From the NCBI GenBank assembly GCA_963576565.1, contig OY755046.1, positions 55,283,471 through 55,347,470 of the forward strand: a stretch of DNA of 64,000 bases, written 5' to 3'. The DNA is from Aspidapion aeneum (Eukaryota > Arthropoda > Insecta > Coleoptera > Brentidae). How positions within the stretch are numbered: the stretch's first letter is position 1; every line of letters begins with the position of its first letter. Under the pieces are notes generated by a model that saw only the letters and a program-made list of their open reading frames with translations, did no database searches and had not been told where the DNA came from. Of the stretch, positions 8,530-19,390 are shown one piece after another. Both the position numbers and the translations under genes were made by a program.

Positions 8530-11030
8530 CATTCGCAGTGTTAGAACCGCTCTAAGTACTCGTTTTAAAAATAAAACAGGGAAGATAAAGAGTCTACAAG
8601 GTTTTTAGATTTAATTGTTCTATATTTACCTTGTCAGTACCAACGTTGGTAACATTTTTATTAAACAAATTTTATGCTGCTCTGCTAGCTTTAGCTAAGA
8701 AGTAGCCATCGCAAAGACGAAAAAGATACACATTAAACGTAAATAAAGTGATAAAATATTTAATTGCTTAACTTTCACAGTGTTAGAACCGCTCTAGGTA
8801 CCCCTTTTTAAAAAAACATATAATGCTCTGCTGGCTTTAGCAGAGCACCACTCTTTAAGAAATAAAACAGGGATAATAAAAAACAATCTACAAGGTTTTA
8901 AGATTTAATTGCTCTATAGTTACCGTGTCAGTACCAACGTTGGTAACATTTTTGTTAAACAAATTTTATGCTGCTCTGCTAGCTTTAGTTGAGAAATAGC
9001 CATCGCAAAGACGAGAAAGATACATATTAAACGTAAATAAAGTGATAAAATATTTAACTGCTTAACAGTCACAGTGTTAGAAACGTTTTAGCTAACCCTT
9101 TTCAAAAAACACATATTGCTCTGCTGGCTTTAGCAGAGCATCAAACTTTAGAAATAAAACAGGGATGATGAAAGTCAATCTACAATGTTTTGAGATTTAA
9201 TTGCTCTATATTTACAATGTCAGTACCCACGTTCGTAACATTTTTATTAAACAAATTTTATGCTTCTCTGCTAGCTTTAGTTAAGAAATAGCCATCGCAA
9301 AGATGAGAAAGATACACGTTAAACGTAAATAAAGTGATAAAATATTTAATTGCTGAACTTTCACAGTATTAGAACCGCTCTAGGTACCCCTTTTTCAAAA
9401 AAACATATATTGCTCTGCTGGCTTTAGCAGAGCACCAATCTGTAAGAAATAAAACAAGGATGATAAAAAAACAATCCACAAGGTTTTGAGATTTAATTGC
9501 TCTATATTTACCGTGTCAGTATCAACATTGGTAACATTTTTATTAAAAAAACTTTATGCTGATCTGCTAGTTTAAGTCGAGCAATAGCCACAGCAAGGAC
9601 GACAAAGATACACACTAATCGGAAGTAAAGTAATAACATATTTAATTACTTAACATTCACAGTGTTAGAACCGCTCTGGGTGCCCCTTTTAAAAAAAAAA
9701 CATATATTGCTCTGCTGGCTTTAGCAGAGCACCACTCTTTAAAAAATAACACAGGGATAATAAAAAAACAATCTCCAAGGTTTTAAGATTTAAATGCTCT
9801 ATAGATACCGTGTCAGTATCAACGTTGGTAACATCTTTATTATACAAATTTTATGCTGCTCTGCTAGCTTTAGTTGAGAAATAGCCATCGCATAGACGAG
9901 AAAGTTACTCATTAAACGTAAATAGTGATAAGCTATTTATTTGGTTAACTTTCACAGTGTTAGAACCGCTCTAGGTACCCTTTTTCAAAAAAAGATATAT
10001 TGCTGGCTTTAGCAGAGCACCAATCTGTAAGAAATAAAACAGGAATGATAAAAAAACAATTTACAAGGTTTTGAGATTTAATTGCTCTAAATTTACCGTG
10101 TTAGTGCCAACGTTGGTAACATTTTTATTTAAAAAACTTTATGCTGGCTTTAGCAGAGCACCAATCTTTAGGAAGTAAAACAGGGAATAATGATAAAATA
10201 TTTAATTACCTAACTTTCACAGTGTAAGAAGAACCGCTCTAGGTACCCCGTTTAAAAAAAAATATATTGCTCTGCTGGCTTTAGCAGAGCACCAATCTGT
10301 AAGAAATAAAACAGGAATGATAAAAAAACAATTTACAAGGTTTTGAGATTTAATTGCTCAATATTTACCGTGTTAGTGCCAACGTTGGTAACATTTTTAA
10401 TTAAAAAACTTTATGCTGCTCTGCTAGTTTAAGTCGAGAAATAGCCACAGCAAAGACGAGAAACATACACATTAATCGGAAATAAAGTAATAAAATATTC
10501 AGTTGCTTAACATTCACAGTGTCAGCACTCTAGGTACCTCTTTTTAAAAAAACATATATTGCTCTGCTGGCTTTAGCAGAGCACCAATCTTTAGGACGTA
10601 AGACATAAATAGTGATAAAATATTTAATTGCTTAACTTTCACAGTGTTAGAACCGCTCTAGGTACCCGTTTTTAAAAAAAATATATTGCTCTGCTGGCTC
10701 TAGCAGAGCACCACTGTGTTGGTAACATTTATCTTAAACAAATTTTTTGCTGCTCTGCTAGCTTTAGTTGAGAAATAGCCATCGTAAAGACGAGAAAGAT
10801 ACACATTAAACGTAAATAAAGTGATAAAATATTTAATTCCTTAACATTCACACTGTTAGAACCGCTTTAGGTACCCCTTTTAAAAAAAACATTATTGCTC
10901 TACTGACTTTAATAGAGCACCAAACTTTACAAATAAAACAGGGATGATAAAAAAACAGTCTACAGGATTTCGAGATTTAATTGTTCTATATTTACCGTGG
11001 CAGTATCAATGTTAATAACATTTTTATTAA
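8530..11030. repeat. tandem array of about 295-bp units with internal hairpins
   Basis: The landmark TTAGAACCGCTCTAGGTACC recurs near 8541, 8783, 9077, 9369, 9665, 9960, 10647 and 10856, with variants near 10224 and 10521. Full units are 292-297 bp; shorter intervals come from internal deletions. Each full unit carries the stem-loop GCTCTGCT-GGCTTT-AGCAGAGC and the palindrome CCAACGTTGG. Unit order and divergence suggest an old satellite block. No reading frame is conserved across units. Confidence 0.9.
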
Positions 11031-11034
11031 ATAT

Positions 11035-11392
11035 GAATGGATCCATGACGGATCTGATCTTCTTAGCTAGCATATTAGCACACTGCAAGTGAAGTCATGA
11101 TATATCAGCCTTAAAAACAGTTTTTTGTAAATATTTTGTATATATAACACAAATTGTTGTGCAAAATATAGTCTACTATATTCCGACAACCACATATTGA
11201 TTCGACGCTCTTTTAAAAAAATTATTATTAAAAACTGTTATTAACATTAATTGATTTTGAACAAAATCTAATCAACTCGTTAGAGTATCGAATACTATTT
11301 CACCTAAAATTTTTTATAAAAATCGGATCAGCGGTTTAGGAGCTATCGTGTTACGGACAGAAATAATATACACACACACACACACACACATA
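11035..11392 (+). mobile_element. dispersed element (AAATGGATCC family) ending in (CA)n
   Basis: Copies also lie at 25836-26070 (+) and 42345-42660 (-). The 5' part is marked by ATGGATCCATGACGGA and TTAGCACACTSCAAGTGAA, then by an AAACAGTTTTTT tract. The 3' part reads AAAATCGGATCAGCGGTTTA, then GTTACGGACAGA, then a (CA)n run at about 11372-11392. No protein. The layout (conserved body, conserved core, terminal microsatellite) is that of a non-autonomous retroposon or Helentron-like element. Confidence 0.65.
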
Positions 11393-11394
11393 TA

Positions 11395-11935
11395 AATATC
11401 TTAAACCAGAAGTATCTAATCAGTTATTAGATATTTATAAGTGTGCTTTGTACTGCCTAGAAGAAAAAATTTATTGACATTTTTTGCAAATATCTTACAT
11501 ATAATTGTCAAGGAAAACGAGGCGGACAAGATAAAAAGTTACATAACTAACTGTTCTTATTCAATACAGTTTTCAGTTTTTCATATGCACTATTTGCGTT
11601 ATTGCATCATTTTTAACATTTTTCCGCATTTATTATTATTTGTTTTCATGAATTAGTTTTATTTTTTAACCCATTTGGTTCTAATACTCGTAAAAGAACA
11701 CTAATGTCATATTAATTGGTTTGCAGAATCCAGTCTATATTCACACTTTTTTAAATATTTTTAATTACCTATTCCTTTACATTTTTAATTAAATGCGTTT
11801 TTTAAACAACGTATGAAATTGTTAAAAAAATACATGCGAAATTTCAGTCAGTCTTCTTCAGAAATCCGTCGAAATGCGTCATGTTTTAAAATTTTAATAA
11901 TTTCTTCTATCATTAAGTAGAGACATCTGATGAAA
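11395..11935. other. AT-rich intergenic sequence, nothing recognised
   Basis: No exon or repeat boundary found. It forms the left flank of the foldback element; ACCAAGCAAA at its end (11936-11945) is the left target duplication. Confidence 0.5.
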
Positions 11936-11945
11936 ACCAAGCAAA

Positions 11946-14900
11946 CCTCTATAAACTTAGCATTACCACTTAAGAATTGGATATTCGCAATATATGCATT
12001 ATTTGTCGTGAATTTGTCGTAAATTTGTCTTGAAAGAAAAAAATTTGTCGCGCCACCCGTTTTCCTGAAAAGGGTATGTAATGCTAAGTTGAGTCTCAAC
12101 TTAGCATTACCACCCCAGAAAAAATTAAAATTTTTAAAAACTAATCTATGGAATAATTGTCGTAAATTTGTCGTAAATTTGTCGTGAAAGAAAAAAATTT
12201 GTCGCGCCACCCGTTTTCCTGAAAAGGGTATGTAATGCTAAGTTGAGTCTCAACTTAGCACTACCACCCCAGAAAAAATTAAAATTTAAAAAAACTAATC
12301 TATGGAATAATTGTCGTAAATTTGTCGTAAATTTGTCGTGAAAAGAAAAATTTTCTCGCGCCACCCGTTTTCCTGAAAAAGGGGTGTCATGCTAAGTTGA
12401 GTCTCAACTTAGCACTACCACCCCAGAAAAAAATTAAAATTTTCAAAAACTAATAAATGAATTAATTGTCGTGAATTTGTCGTAAATTTGTCGTAAAAGA
12501 AAAACAATTGACGCGTCATCCGTTTTCCCGAAAACGGGCAGTGAGCAATTTTGAGATTTCGCAGCTAAATCTTAGGGATCTTTAAGCTTTTTCACAATAC
12601 GAAGATGTACTCTATTTAACCTTGTCGCGCAATTGTAATTTTTTGGTGAAACAATCATTATATTACGTTCCGCTTTTACTTTTCAATATAACCTTTTGTG
12701 GTGTTTGTGTAAATATTCATTGATCGCCAGGATTTTGCGTTGTTTTAGAAATTATGAAAAAAAGTGAACTTCTCACGAAACATTTATGTGCATTAATTGT
12801 CTTAAATTTGTCGTAAATTTGTCGTGAAAGAAAAAAATTTGTCGCGACACCCGTTTTCCTGAAAAGGGTATGTAATGCTAAATTGAGTCTCAACTTAGCA
12901 CTACCACCCCAGAAAAAATTAAAATTTTCAAAAACTAATCTATGGAATAATTGTCGTAAATTTGTCGTGAAAGAAAAAAATTTGTCGCGCCACCCGTTTT
13001 CCTGAAAAGGGTATGTAATGCTAAGTTGAGTCTCAACTTAGCACTACCACCCCAGAAAAAATTTAAATTTTCAAAAACTAATAAATGTATTAATTGTCGT
13101 GAATTTGTCGTAAATTTGTCGTGAAAGAAAAAAATTTGTCGCGCCACCCGTTTTCCTGAAAAGGGTATATAATGCTAAGTTGAGTCTCAACTTAGCACTA
13201 CCACCCCAGAAAAAATTAAAATTTTCAAAAACTGATAAATGCATTAGTTGTCGTGAATTTGTCGTAAATTTGTCGTAAAAGAAAAACAATTGACGCGTCA
13301 TCCGTTTTCCCGAAAACGGGCAGTGAGCAATTTTGAGATTTCGCAGCTAAATCTTAGGGATCTTTAAGCTTTTTCACAATACGAAGATGTACTTACTCTA
13401 TTTAACCTTGTCGCGCAATTGTAATTTTTTGGTGAAACAATCATTATATTACGTTCCGCTTTTACTTTTCAATATAACCTTTTGTGGTGTTTGTGTAAAT
13501 ATTCATTGATCGCCAGGATTTTGCGTTGTTTTAGAAATTATGAAAAAAGTGAACTTCTCACGAAACATTTATATGCATTAATTGTCTTAAATTTGTCGTA
13601 AATTTGTCGTGAATGAAAAAAAATTGTCGCGCCACCCGTTTTCCTGAAAAGGGTATGTAATGCTAAATTGAGTCTCAACTTAGCACTACCACCCCAGAAA
13701 AAATTAAAATTTTCAAAAACTAATCTATTGAATAATTGTCGTAAATTTGTCGTAAATTTGTCGTGAAAGAAAAAAATATGTCGCGCCACCCGTTTTCCTG
13801 AAAAGGGTATGTAATGCTAAGTTGAGTCTCAACTTAGCACTACCACCCCAGAAAAAATTAAAATTTTCAAAAACGAATAAATGTATTAATTGTCGTGAAT
13901 TTGTCGTAAATTTGTCGTGAAAGAAAAAAATTTGTCGCGCCACCCGTTTTCCTGAAAAGGGTATGTAATGCTAAGTTGAGTCTCAACTTAGCACTACCAC
14001 CCCAGAAAAAATTAAAATTTTCAAAAACTAATAAATGCATTAATAGTCGTGAAGTTATCGTAAATTTGTCGTAAAATAAAAACAATTGTCGCGTCATCCG
14101 TTTTCCCGGAAACGGGCAGTGAGCATCTTTGAGATCTAAATCTAAATCTCAGTGATCTTTAAGCTTTTTCACAATACGAAGATGTAGTATATTTAACCTT
14201 GTCGCGCGATTGTAAATTTTTGGTGAAACAATCGTTATATTACGTGCTGTTTTTACTTTTACCCTTACCCTTTGTGGTGTTAATATAAATATTAATTGCT
14301 CGCTATTTTCAATGATCAAGCTAACGCCAGGATTTTGCGTTGTTTTAGAATTAACGAAAAAAAGCGAACTTCTCAAGAAATATTATGTTGTCCTTTTAAC
14401 AATCATAGGCATTTTGCTACAAAGAACGGATATAAATATGTTTCATACTAACAAAACACCATCTTCTAGTAACACTAGGTACCTACTAGTTGTATAGCTT
14501 TATTTATTTTATTGTAGGCGAAAGTTCTTACCTAACAAAGTCGAGAAGCCCTCCCTACCCCTTGTTACACTTTGCCAAACTTTTAGGAAGCACTCCAAAT
14601 CCTGTTACGTAATTAATAGGCGACTCCTAATAAAATAAAGAATACTGGATTCACATAAATACTTCCGCCAAAACTGCGCACTGTTATGCTCCCACGGCCG
14701 ACGAAGTTCCATGCCCCCATGACACCCCCTTTTCAGGAAAACGGGTGGCGCGTGAAAATTTTTCTTTTCACGACAAATTTACGACAAATTTACGACAATT
14801 ATTCCATAGATTAGTTTTTGAAAATTTTAATTTTTTCTGGGGTAGTAGTGCTAAGTTGAGACTTAACTTAGCAATACATACCCTTTTCAGGAAAACGGGT

Positions 14901-15010
14901 GGCGCGACAAATTTTTTTCTATCACGACAAATTTACGACAAATTCACGACAATTAATGCATATATTGCGAATATCCAATTCTTAAGTGGTAATGCTAAGT
15001 TTATAGAGGT
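11946..15010. mobile_element. foldback element (FB/MULE-like) with satellite-filled arms and 9-10 bp TSD
   Basis: Left end CCTCTATAAACTTAGCATTA and the reverse complement of the right end are the same sequence. The match continues through CTTAAGAATTGGATATTCGC into the first satellite units, about 284 bp in total (right arm 14727-15010). ACCAAGCAAA stands directly outside both ends (11936-11945 and 15011-15020); one A may belong to the terminus, leaving a 9-bp duplication. The left arm is expanded to more than 2 kb by tandem 154-bp units and the right arm holds about two. The middle (about 14380-14726) is unique and shows no transposase. The structure matches Drosophila Foldback elements and MULE-type duplications in form. 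It must be mobilised in trans. Confidence 0.85.
12001..14130. repeat. 154-bp satellite array with a higher-order repeat of about 785 bp
   Basis: The landmark CGCCACCCGTTTTCCTGAAAA (or CGTCATCCGTTTTCCCGAAAA) recurs at 12051, 12205, 12359, 12514, 12845, 12988, 13142, 13296, 13630, 13784, 13938 and 14092. Spacing is mostly 154 bp, with two long gaps of 331 and 334 bp. This gives a repeating block of three short units plus one long unit, starting at 12514 and 13296. Each short unit contains the palindrome CTAAGTTGAG-T-CTCAACTTAG and a TTTGTCGTAAAT short repeat. The long unit adds about 180 bp beginning GCAGTGAGCAATTTTGAGAT. The array lies wholly inside the left arm of the foldback element. Confidence 0.9.
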
Positions 15011-15174
15011 ACCAAGCAAATATCATTGTTGTGTGTATCACCTCAATTTTTGGAAATTAAGAATAGGATCGTTTTGACACTGCTGTACTCTGTCTTTTGT
15101 GTCCCTTTATTGAGGTTAAATAGAGTGATCAGGAATAAACTTATTTAAAGTAATTGTTAATATAAAAATAGATA

Positions 15175-15675
15175 GAAGTCAGGGATATTGTATCTCTCAA
15201 ACTCTATTTAAAACATATATTACAATAGCTTCAAAAAACTGGAAACGCAACGTACACTGTATGGAAATACAACTTAACGACCGATTTAATCTACACACAC
15301 TAAAGTTTGCTGACGACGAAAAAATTGTAGCTAATGATAAAGAAGACATGGACATATGATGAGAAAGTTAACGAAATAATACCAGAAGTGGGGGTTAAAA
15401 ATTAACGTGGACAAGACACAGTCCCTATATACTAGAAACAAATCAAGTGAACTAAAACTAGACAATGGACAAACAATATCTCCATGCAATGAGTATGTAT
15501 GCTTGGGCGTCACATTTGATAAGACAGGAGCAGACTGTAAAGAACTTGAAAGAAGAATAGCAAAAGCAAAAAAGCTTTTTGGATGTCTTAGCAGGATCTT
15601 ATGGAGCAGAGAGATAAGAAAGAATGTAACATTCGGTCAACGTAGAAAAACGTTCTAAACCGACATAGTAGTAGT
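15175..15675 (+). pseudogene. RTE-clade LINE fragment (family 1), RT palm to 3' end
   Basis: Translation in shifting frames matches the longer copy at 33285-35049. It shows the QGCCISPTLF-like motif degraded to GYCISQTLF, then LKFADDEKIVAND (catalytic FADD box), then YVCLGVTFDKTGADCKELE. It ends in QRRKTF followed by AACCGACATAGTAGTAGTA, the family's 3' tail of TAG repeats. Frameshifts and stops break it. It lacks the endonuclease and the first half of the RT. It preserves the empty site (GTCACATTTGATAAGACAGG) for the SINE-like insertion at 34371. Confidence 0.8.
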
Positions 15676-15682
15676 ATATTTT

Positions 15683-15818
15683 AGTTCACACATATACTAT
15701 ACTATAGAACCGAACCGAACCGATCCTAATTTTTTCGAGAAAAAAAAAGTTGCTCCGATTTCAAAAATTTGTATATATCCTTGCGTTTTAGATGATTTTG
15801 AAACTTTTTTGTTGCGCC

Positions 15819-15856
<38 letters not shown>

Positions 15857-15857
15857 A

Positions 15858-15936
<79 letters not shown>

Positions 15937-16377
15937 ATGTCTGTCTGTAACGACCAACGCGCATAACTCAAAAACCGCTTGGCCGATTTCAATGAAATTT
16001 GATAGCTGGGCTGGGTCTTGGGTCGAGATGGTCCCATTTAAAAATGAACAAAATCCACCGAACACAAACCAAATAAAAGGGTGGGGATAGATTTCAAAAA
16101 TTAGAGTTTATGTGAAAATATGGCGTGTGTGATATCAAACGAAAGGTAATTGAGTCTAAAGTTAAACAAAATACATTTTAATTTATTTTAAAAAAAGGGT
16201 GGGAGTATATTTCAAAAATTTGAGTTTAAGTCAAAACATGGCTTGTGTTGTATCAAACAAAAGGTAATTTAGTGTGGTGTTGAATAAAATATATTTCAGT
16301 TTTTAGTTATATTAGCTCACACGTACACTATAACTATAGTACCTAGTGTGAGCTTAGGGGCCCATATATTGGCAGAG
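15683..16377 (-). mobile_element. DINE-1-like element with (GTCT)n and terminal hairpins, copy 1
   Basis: On the minus strand the order is as follows. First comes an end hairpin with arms AGCTCACAC/GTGTGAGCT (16309-16355), then two copies of a 120-bp internal repeat (CCCCCACCCTTTT, ATATCACACACGCCATATTTT). A core with CCAAGCGGTTTTTGAGTTAT follows, then a long (CAGA)n tract (plus strand about 15818-15950) and GAAATCGGAGCAACTTTTTT. A second hairpin lies at the other end, where one arm is altered by three AACCG units. TATTTT flanks both sides (15677-15682, 16378-16383). It is inserted immediately after the 3' tail of the RTE fragment. No coding potential: the long Gln-Thr-Asp-Arg or Val-Cys-Leu-Ser frames come only from the microsatellite. 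Confidence 0.75.
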
Positions 16378-16383
16378 TATTTT

Positions 16384-17407
16384 CTTACGGCATTAATTTT
16401 TTTTTAGTTTTAAAATCATTAAGGTAATTTTTAAGAAAGTTTAAATACAACATTCTTAACTTTGACACCCGGTTGCCAAAAAACACAAAGGATTGATGTA
16501 AAATTAGTAGGATTTTTTCTTCTACTTGTGACCTTTTCTACTACCCCTTAAAATTTAGTGCATCATTTAAATTACAGTCTTTATATCAAACTATTACACA
16601 AATTTAGTTAATAGGTATTTATAATTTAAACGAGTTAAATCTATTCCTTTAATCAAAAATTCTAAAAAAAAACAATTAGTTGTAACAAAAGATCCCACCT
16701 TATGATGGATATATATGACAACTCATAAATTCTATTATACTTGAAAACGAATGAAAAAGAAATAAGAAAAAAATCCTTTCCTTCCGTCTTAATTTGCGAC
16801 ATACACAATGATGCACAGAAGATGTTTTCACAAAATAAGAGAATTTTAAACAATTAAAACAATGTTTGAATATCATTTTTAATTGCTGTTCCTTGAGAAC
16901 TTAAAAGAAATTCTTTAATAGGTTTCCCAAAGAAAATACGACGATTGTCTTTGTCTAGGATTCTTTGTAGATTGATAAATTTAATCTATGAACTTGTACC
17001 TTTCTCAGGGTTTGTCTGTTTTATAATTTAATTTTTATGTTATAAAACATTTATAGGTCCTTTTTAATAACTTTTAATTCAGGCGTAAACATAAATGTGC
17101 AAAAACTTTATGACTTTTAAGTTTTTTTGTTTTACAACACTGAATTTTATATCTCTGTGATGCGTCACATTTGCAGTTTATTATGTTTGTCTCTCTGTCA
17201 CTAAATACACATACAATTTATAATGATGGGTTCGGTTCAATGCAATTTTTTTGTAATCTGCCTTATTTTAACTCTCAATTTTAGTACAGAATGCAAAAAT
17301 AAATGTTTTGGCTTAAAAATTCTGCTCATTAACGCTCACTTCTGAAGGTAAGTAAACAAGCTAATCAGCGTTGACCTGGCCTGCAAGGCAGAAGTGCTGT
17401 CGTAGGT
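16384..17407. other. AT-rich spacer between inverted DINE-1-like copies
   Basis: About 1 kb of AT-rich DNA separates this copy from the long-TIR element downstream. No exon, terminal repeat or RNA is convincing. Confidence 0.5.
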
Positions 17408-17667
17408 CACGGATGGTTTCCTAATTGAATGCCAATATTTATGGGGGTGATTTTTGGGCTCATTTTAAGAAAAAAACTTCATATGAACATAATGTCCTAA
17501 ACGTCTTACCTTTTGAGATACAGGGTGATAAAGTTTTCAAAAATAAATCATTTATTATTAATATCTACAATACCAAGTAAAGTGTACTTTTTAAATCTGT
17601 ATTCAATTATGAGCGAATTTAATCTATGGAATTTTTTTTGCCCGACTCACGGGTTTCATCTAAAATA

Positions 17668-18416
17668 CTCTGCCAATATATGGGCCCCTAAGCTCACACT
17701 AGGTACTATAGTTATAGTGTACGTGTGAGCTAATATAACTAAAAACTGAAATATATTTTATTCAACTCCAGACTAAATTACCTTTTGTTTGATACCACAC
17801 AAGCCATGTTTTGACTTAAACTCAAATTTTTTAAATCTGCCCCCACCCTTACAAAAAAACAAAAACTAAAATGTACTTTGTTAAAGTCCGGACTCAATTA
17901 CCTTTCGTTTGATATCACACACGCCATATTTTCACTTAAACTCTAATTTTTAAAATATACCCCCACCCTTTTTTTTAAATAAATTAAAATGTATTTTGTT
18001 TAACTGCAGACTCAATTACCTTTCGTTTAATATCACACACGCCATATTTTCACATAAACTCTAATTTTTGAAATCTACCCCCACCCTTTTATTTGGTTTG
18101 TGTTCGGTGGATTTTGTTCATTTTAAAATGGGACCATCTCGACCCAAGACCCAGCCTAGGTACCAAATTTCATTAAAATCGGCCAAGCGGTTTTTGAGTT
18201 ATGAGCGTTGGTCGTTACAGACAGACATACAGACACACAGACAGACATACAGACAGACAGACAGACAGACAGACAGACGGCGCAACAAAAAAGTTTCAAA
18301 ATCATCTGAAACGCAAAGATATATAAAAATTTTTGAAATCGGAGCAACTTTTTTTTTCTCGAAAAAATTAGGATCACCATAGCTCACACTACTATAGTAT
18401 AGTATATGTGTGAGCT
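17668..18416 (+). mobile_element. DINE-1-like element with (CAGA)n and terminal hairpins, copy 2
   Basis: It has the same organisation as the copy at 15683-16377 but on the plus strand. The 5' end CTCTGCCAATATATGGGCCC is followed by a hairpin with arms AGCTCACAC and GTGTGAGCT. Three 120-bp repeats follow (landmark TCAATTACCTTTCGTTT or variants at about 17772, 17892, 18012). Then come the core ATCGGCCAAGCGGTTTTTGA, a (CAGA)n/(CATACAGA) tract at about 18219-18278, and a 3' hairpin at 18380-18416. AAAATA occurs just outside both ends, like the TATTTT around copy 1. No protein is encoded. Confidence 0.78.
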
Positions 18417-18545
18417 AAAAATAAAATCTACGTGTCTCTGCATGATGATATTGTCATATTAACGATATTGTTATGATAGAAACGGTTTTTATTTTTTTAA
18501 GCGAAAACCGTGCATCGGGTTGAAAAAAAATCAAGTGATCAACTT

Positions 18546-18795
18546 TGGTTAGAAATGATTGGGGATTTCAAAAATAATTTTTATTTCAGGAAAAATCAGT
18601 GGCGTGCGATCAATGTCTGCCAAAGTAGGCAAGTCAAATTACGTACGAACGCCACTGATGGGAATTTAAAAAAAATTATTATGATTGGCTATTTCAAAAA
18701 TAATTTTTATTTCAGGAAAAATCAGTGGCGTGCCATCAATGTCTGCCAAAATAGGCAGGTCAAATTACGTACGAACGCCACTGATGGAAATTAAA
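18546..18795. repeat. two tandem 126-bp units, each with a 61-bp CAGTGGCGT mini-MITE
   Basis: Units share TTTCAAAAATAATTTTTATT followed by CAGTGGCGTGC and ACGAACGCCACTG. Each mini-element (18597-18657 and 18723-18783) is exactly 61 bp with 9-bp inverted ends CAGTGGCGT/ACGCCACTG, a hAT-like terminus. The offset between them is 126 bp, so the whole segment was duplicated after insertion. Confidence 0.7.
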
Positions 18796-19149
18796 AAAAA
18801 AAGTGATACATTAAAAAATGCCTCTTGATTCATAGTACATGTACGACAAATTTTATTAAAATATCTGAAGTGATATTGTAGATATTAATAATAAATGATT
18901 TATTTTTGAAAACTTTACCACCCTGTATCTCAAAAGGTAAAACGTTTAGGACATATGTTCATATAAAGTTTTTTACTTGAAATGGGCCCAAAAATCACCC
19001 CCATAATTATTGACATTCAATTAGGAAACACCCTGTATAGCAGTTTATACTCGCCTGCTTTTGTTCTAGTTTCTCTCGTATCAAGGTAGATGGCGCTTCT
19101 TGGGAGGGTTTTCTCTATATAGATATAGAATGACAGAGAAAACGGTCTG

Positions 19150-19390
19150 ATTAACTTTGCAATGGTGTCACATTGACCAAGCAGTGTTCTGAGAAGTCCC
19201 ATAAGGACGAAACAGTTAATTATCAACACTTATTAGGTGTCCATTAGATCTTGGAACCTCGTGAGGTTAAACTTTTGAGCTACTCACGGAAAAATATGAG
19301 AGGAACAAATACTTCTTTTTACCTGAATAGCCACGAAAACTTGTTCAATTTTTTAATTCACGGGTGCTAAAATTTACGTTTAATAAATGC
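19150..19390 (+). repeat. dispersed repeat family (ACAGTTAACTGT family), copy
   Basis: It matches the copy at 55800-56010 over GCAGTGTTCTGAGRAGTCCC, ATAAGGACGAAACAGTTAA, TCCATTAGATCTTGGA, GAGCTACYCACGG and TTCACGGGTGCTAAA. The matching copy near 5500 is on the other strand. Non-coding; family not recognised. Confidence 0.65.

Larger units (their letters stand above)
17408..19037. mobile_element. long-TIR element with nested insertions
   Basis: Left arm about 17408-17580 and right arm about 18868-19037 are inverted copies. Both contain TTTCCTAATTGAATG, GGGGGTGATTTTTGGG, CCTTTTGAGATACAGGGTG and AATAAATCATTTATTATTAA. The right end finishes in TACAGGGTG (reverse complement), the terminus common in insect mariner-like MITEs; the left end is decayed to CACGGATG. 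Between the arms sit the DINE-1-like copy 2 (17668-18416) and a tandem pair of small MITEs (18546-18795), so much of the length is later insertion. Confidence 0.7.

Noticed and set aside
8530..11030. CRISPR-like array of spaced repeats
   Set aside because: Repeat units are contiguous about 295-bp monomers, not short repeats with unique spacers, and the genome is eukaryotic.
11848..15077. Long series of overlapping open frames with a repeated FFFHDKFTTN-like start and KLRLNLALHTLFRKTGGA-like end
   Set aside because: They arise because the 154-bp satellite unit lacks stops in some frames. The unit length is not a multiple of three, so consecutive units fall in different frames, and the array runs on both strands in the two arms. 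No protein is implied.
15697..16090. Frames of repeated Gln-Thr-Asp-Arg and Leu-Ser-Val-Cys
   Set aside because: These are translations of the (GTCT)n microsatellite on either strand inside a DINE-1-like element. The same applies near 18156-18387 and 44255-44681.
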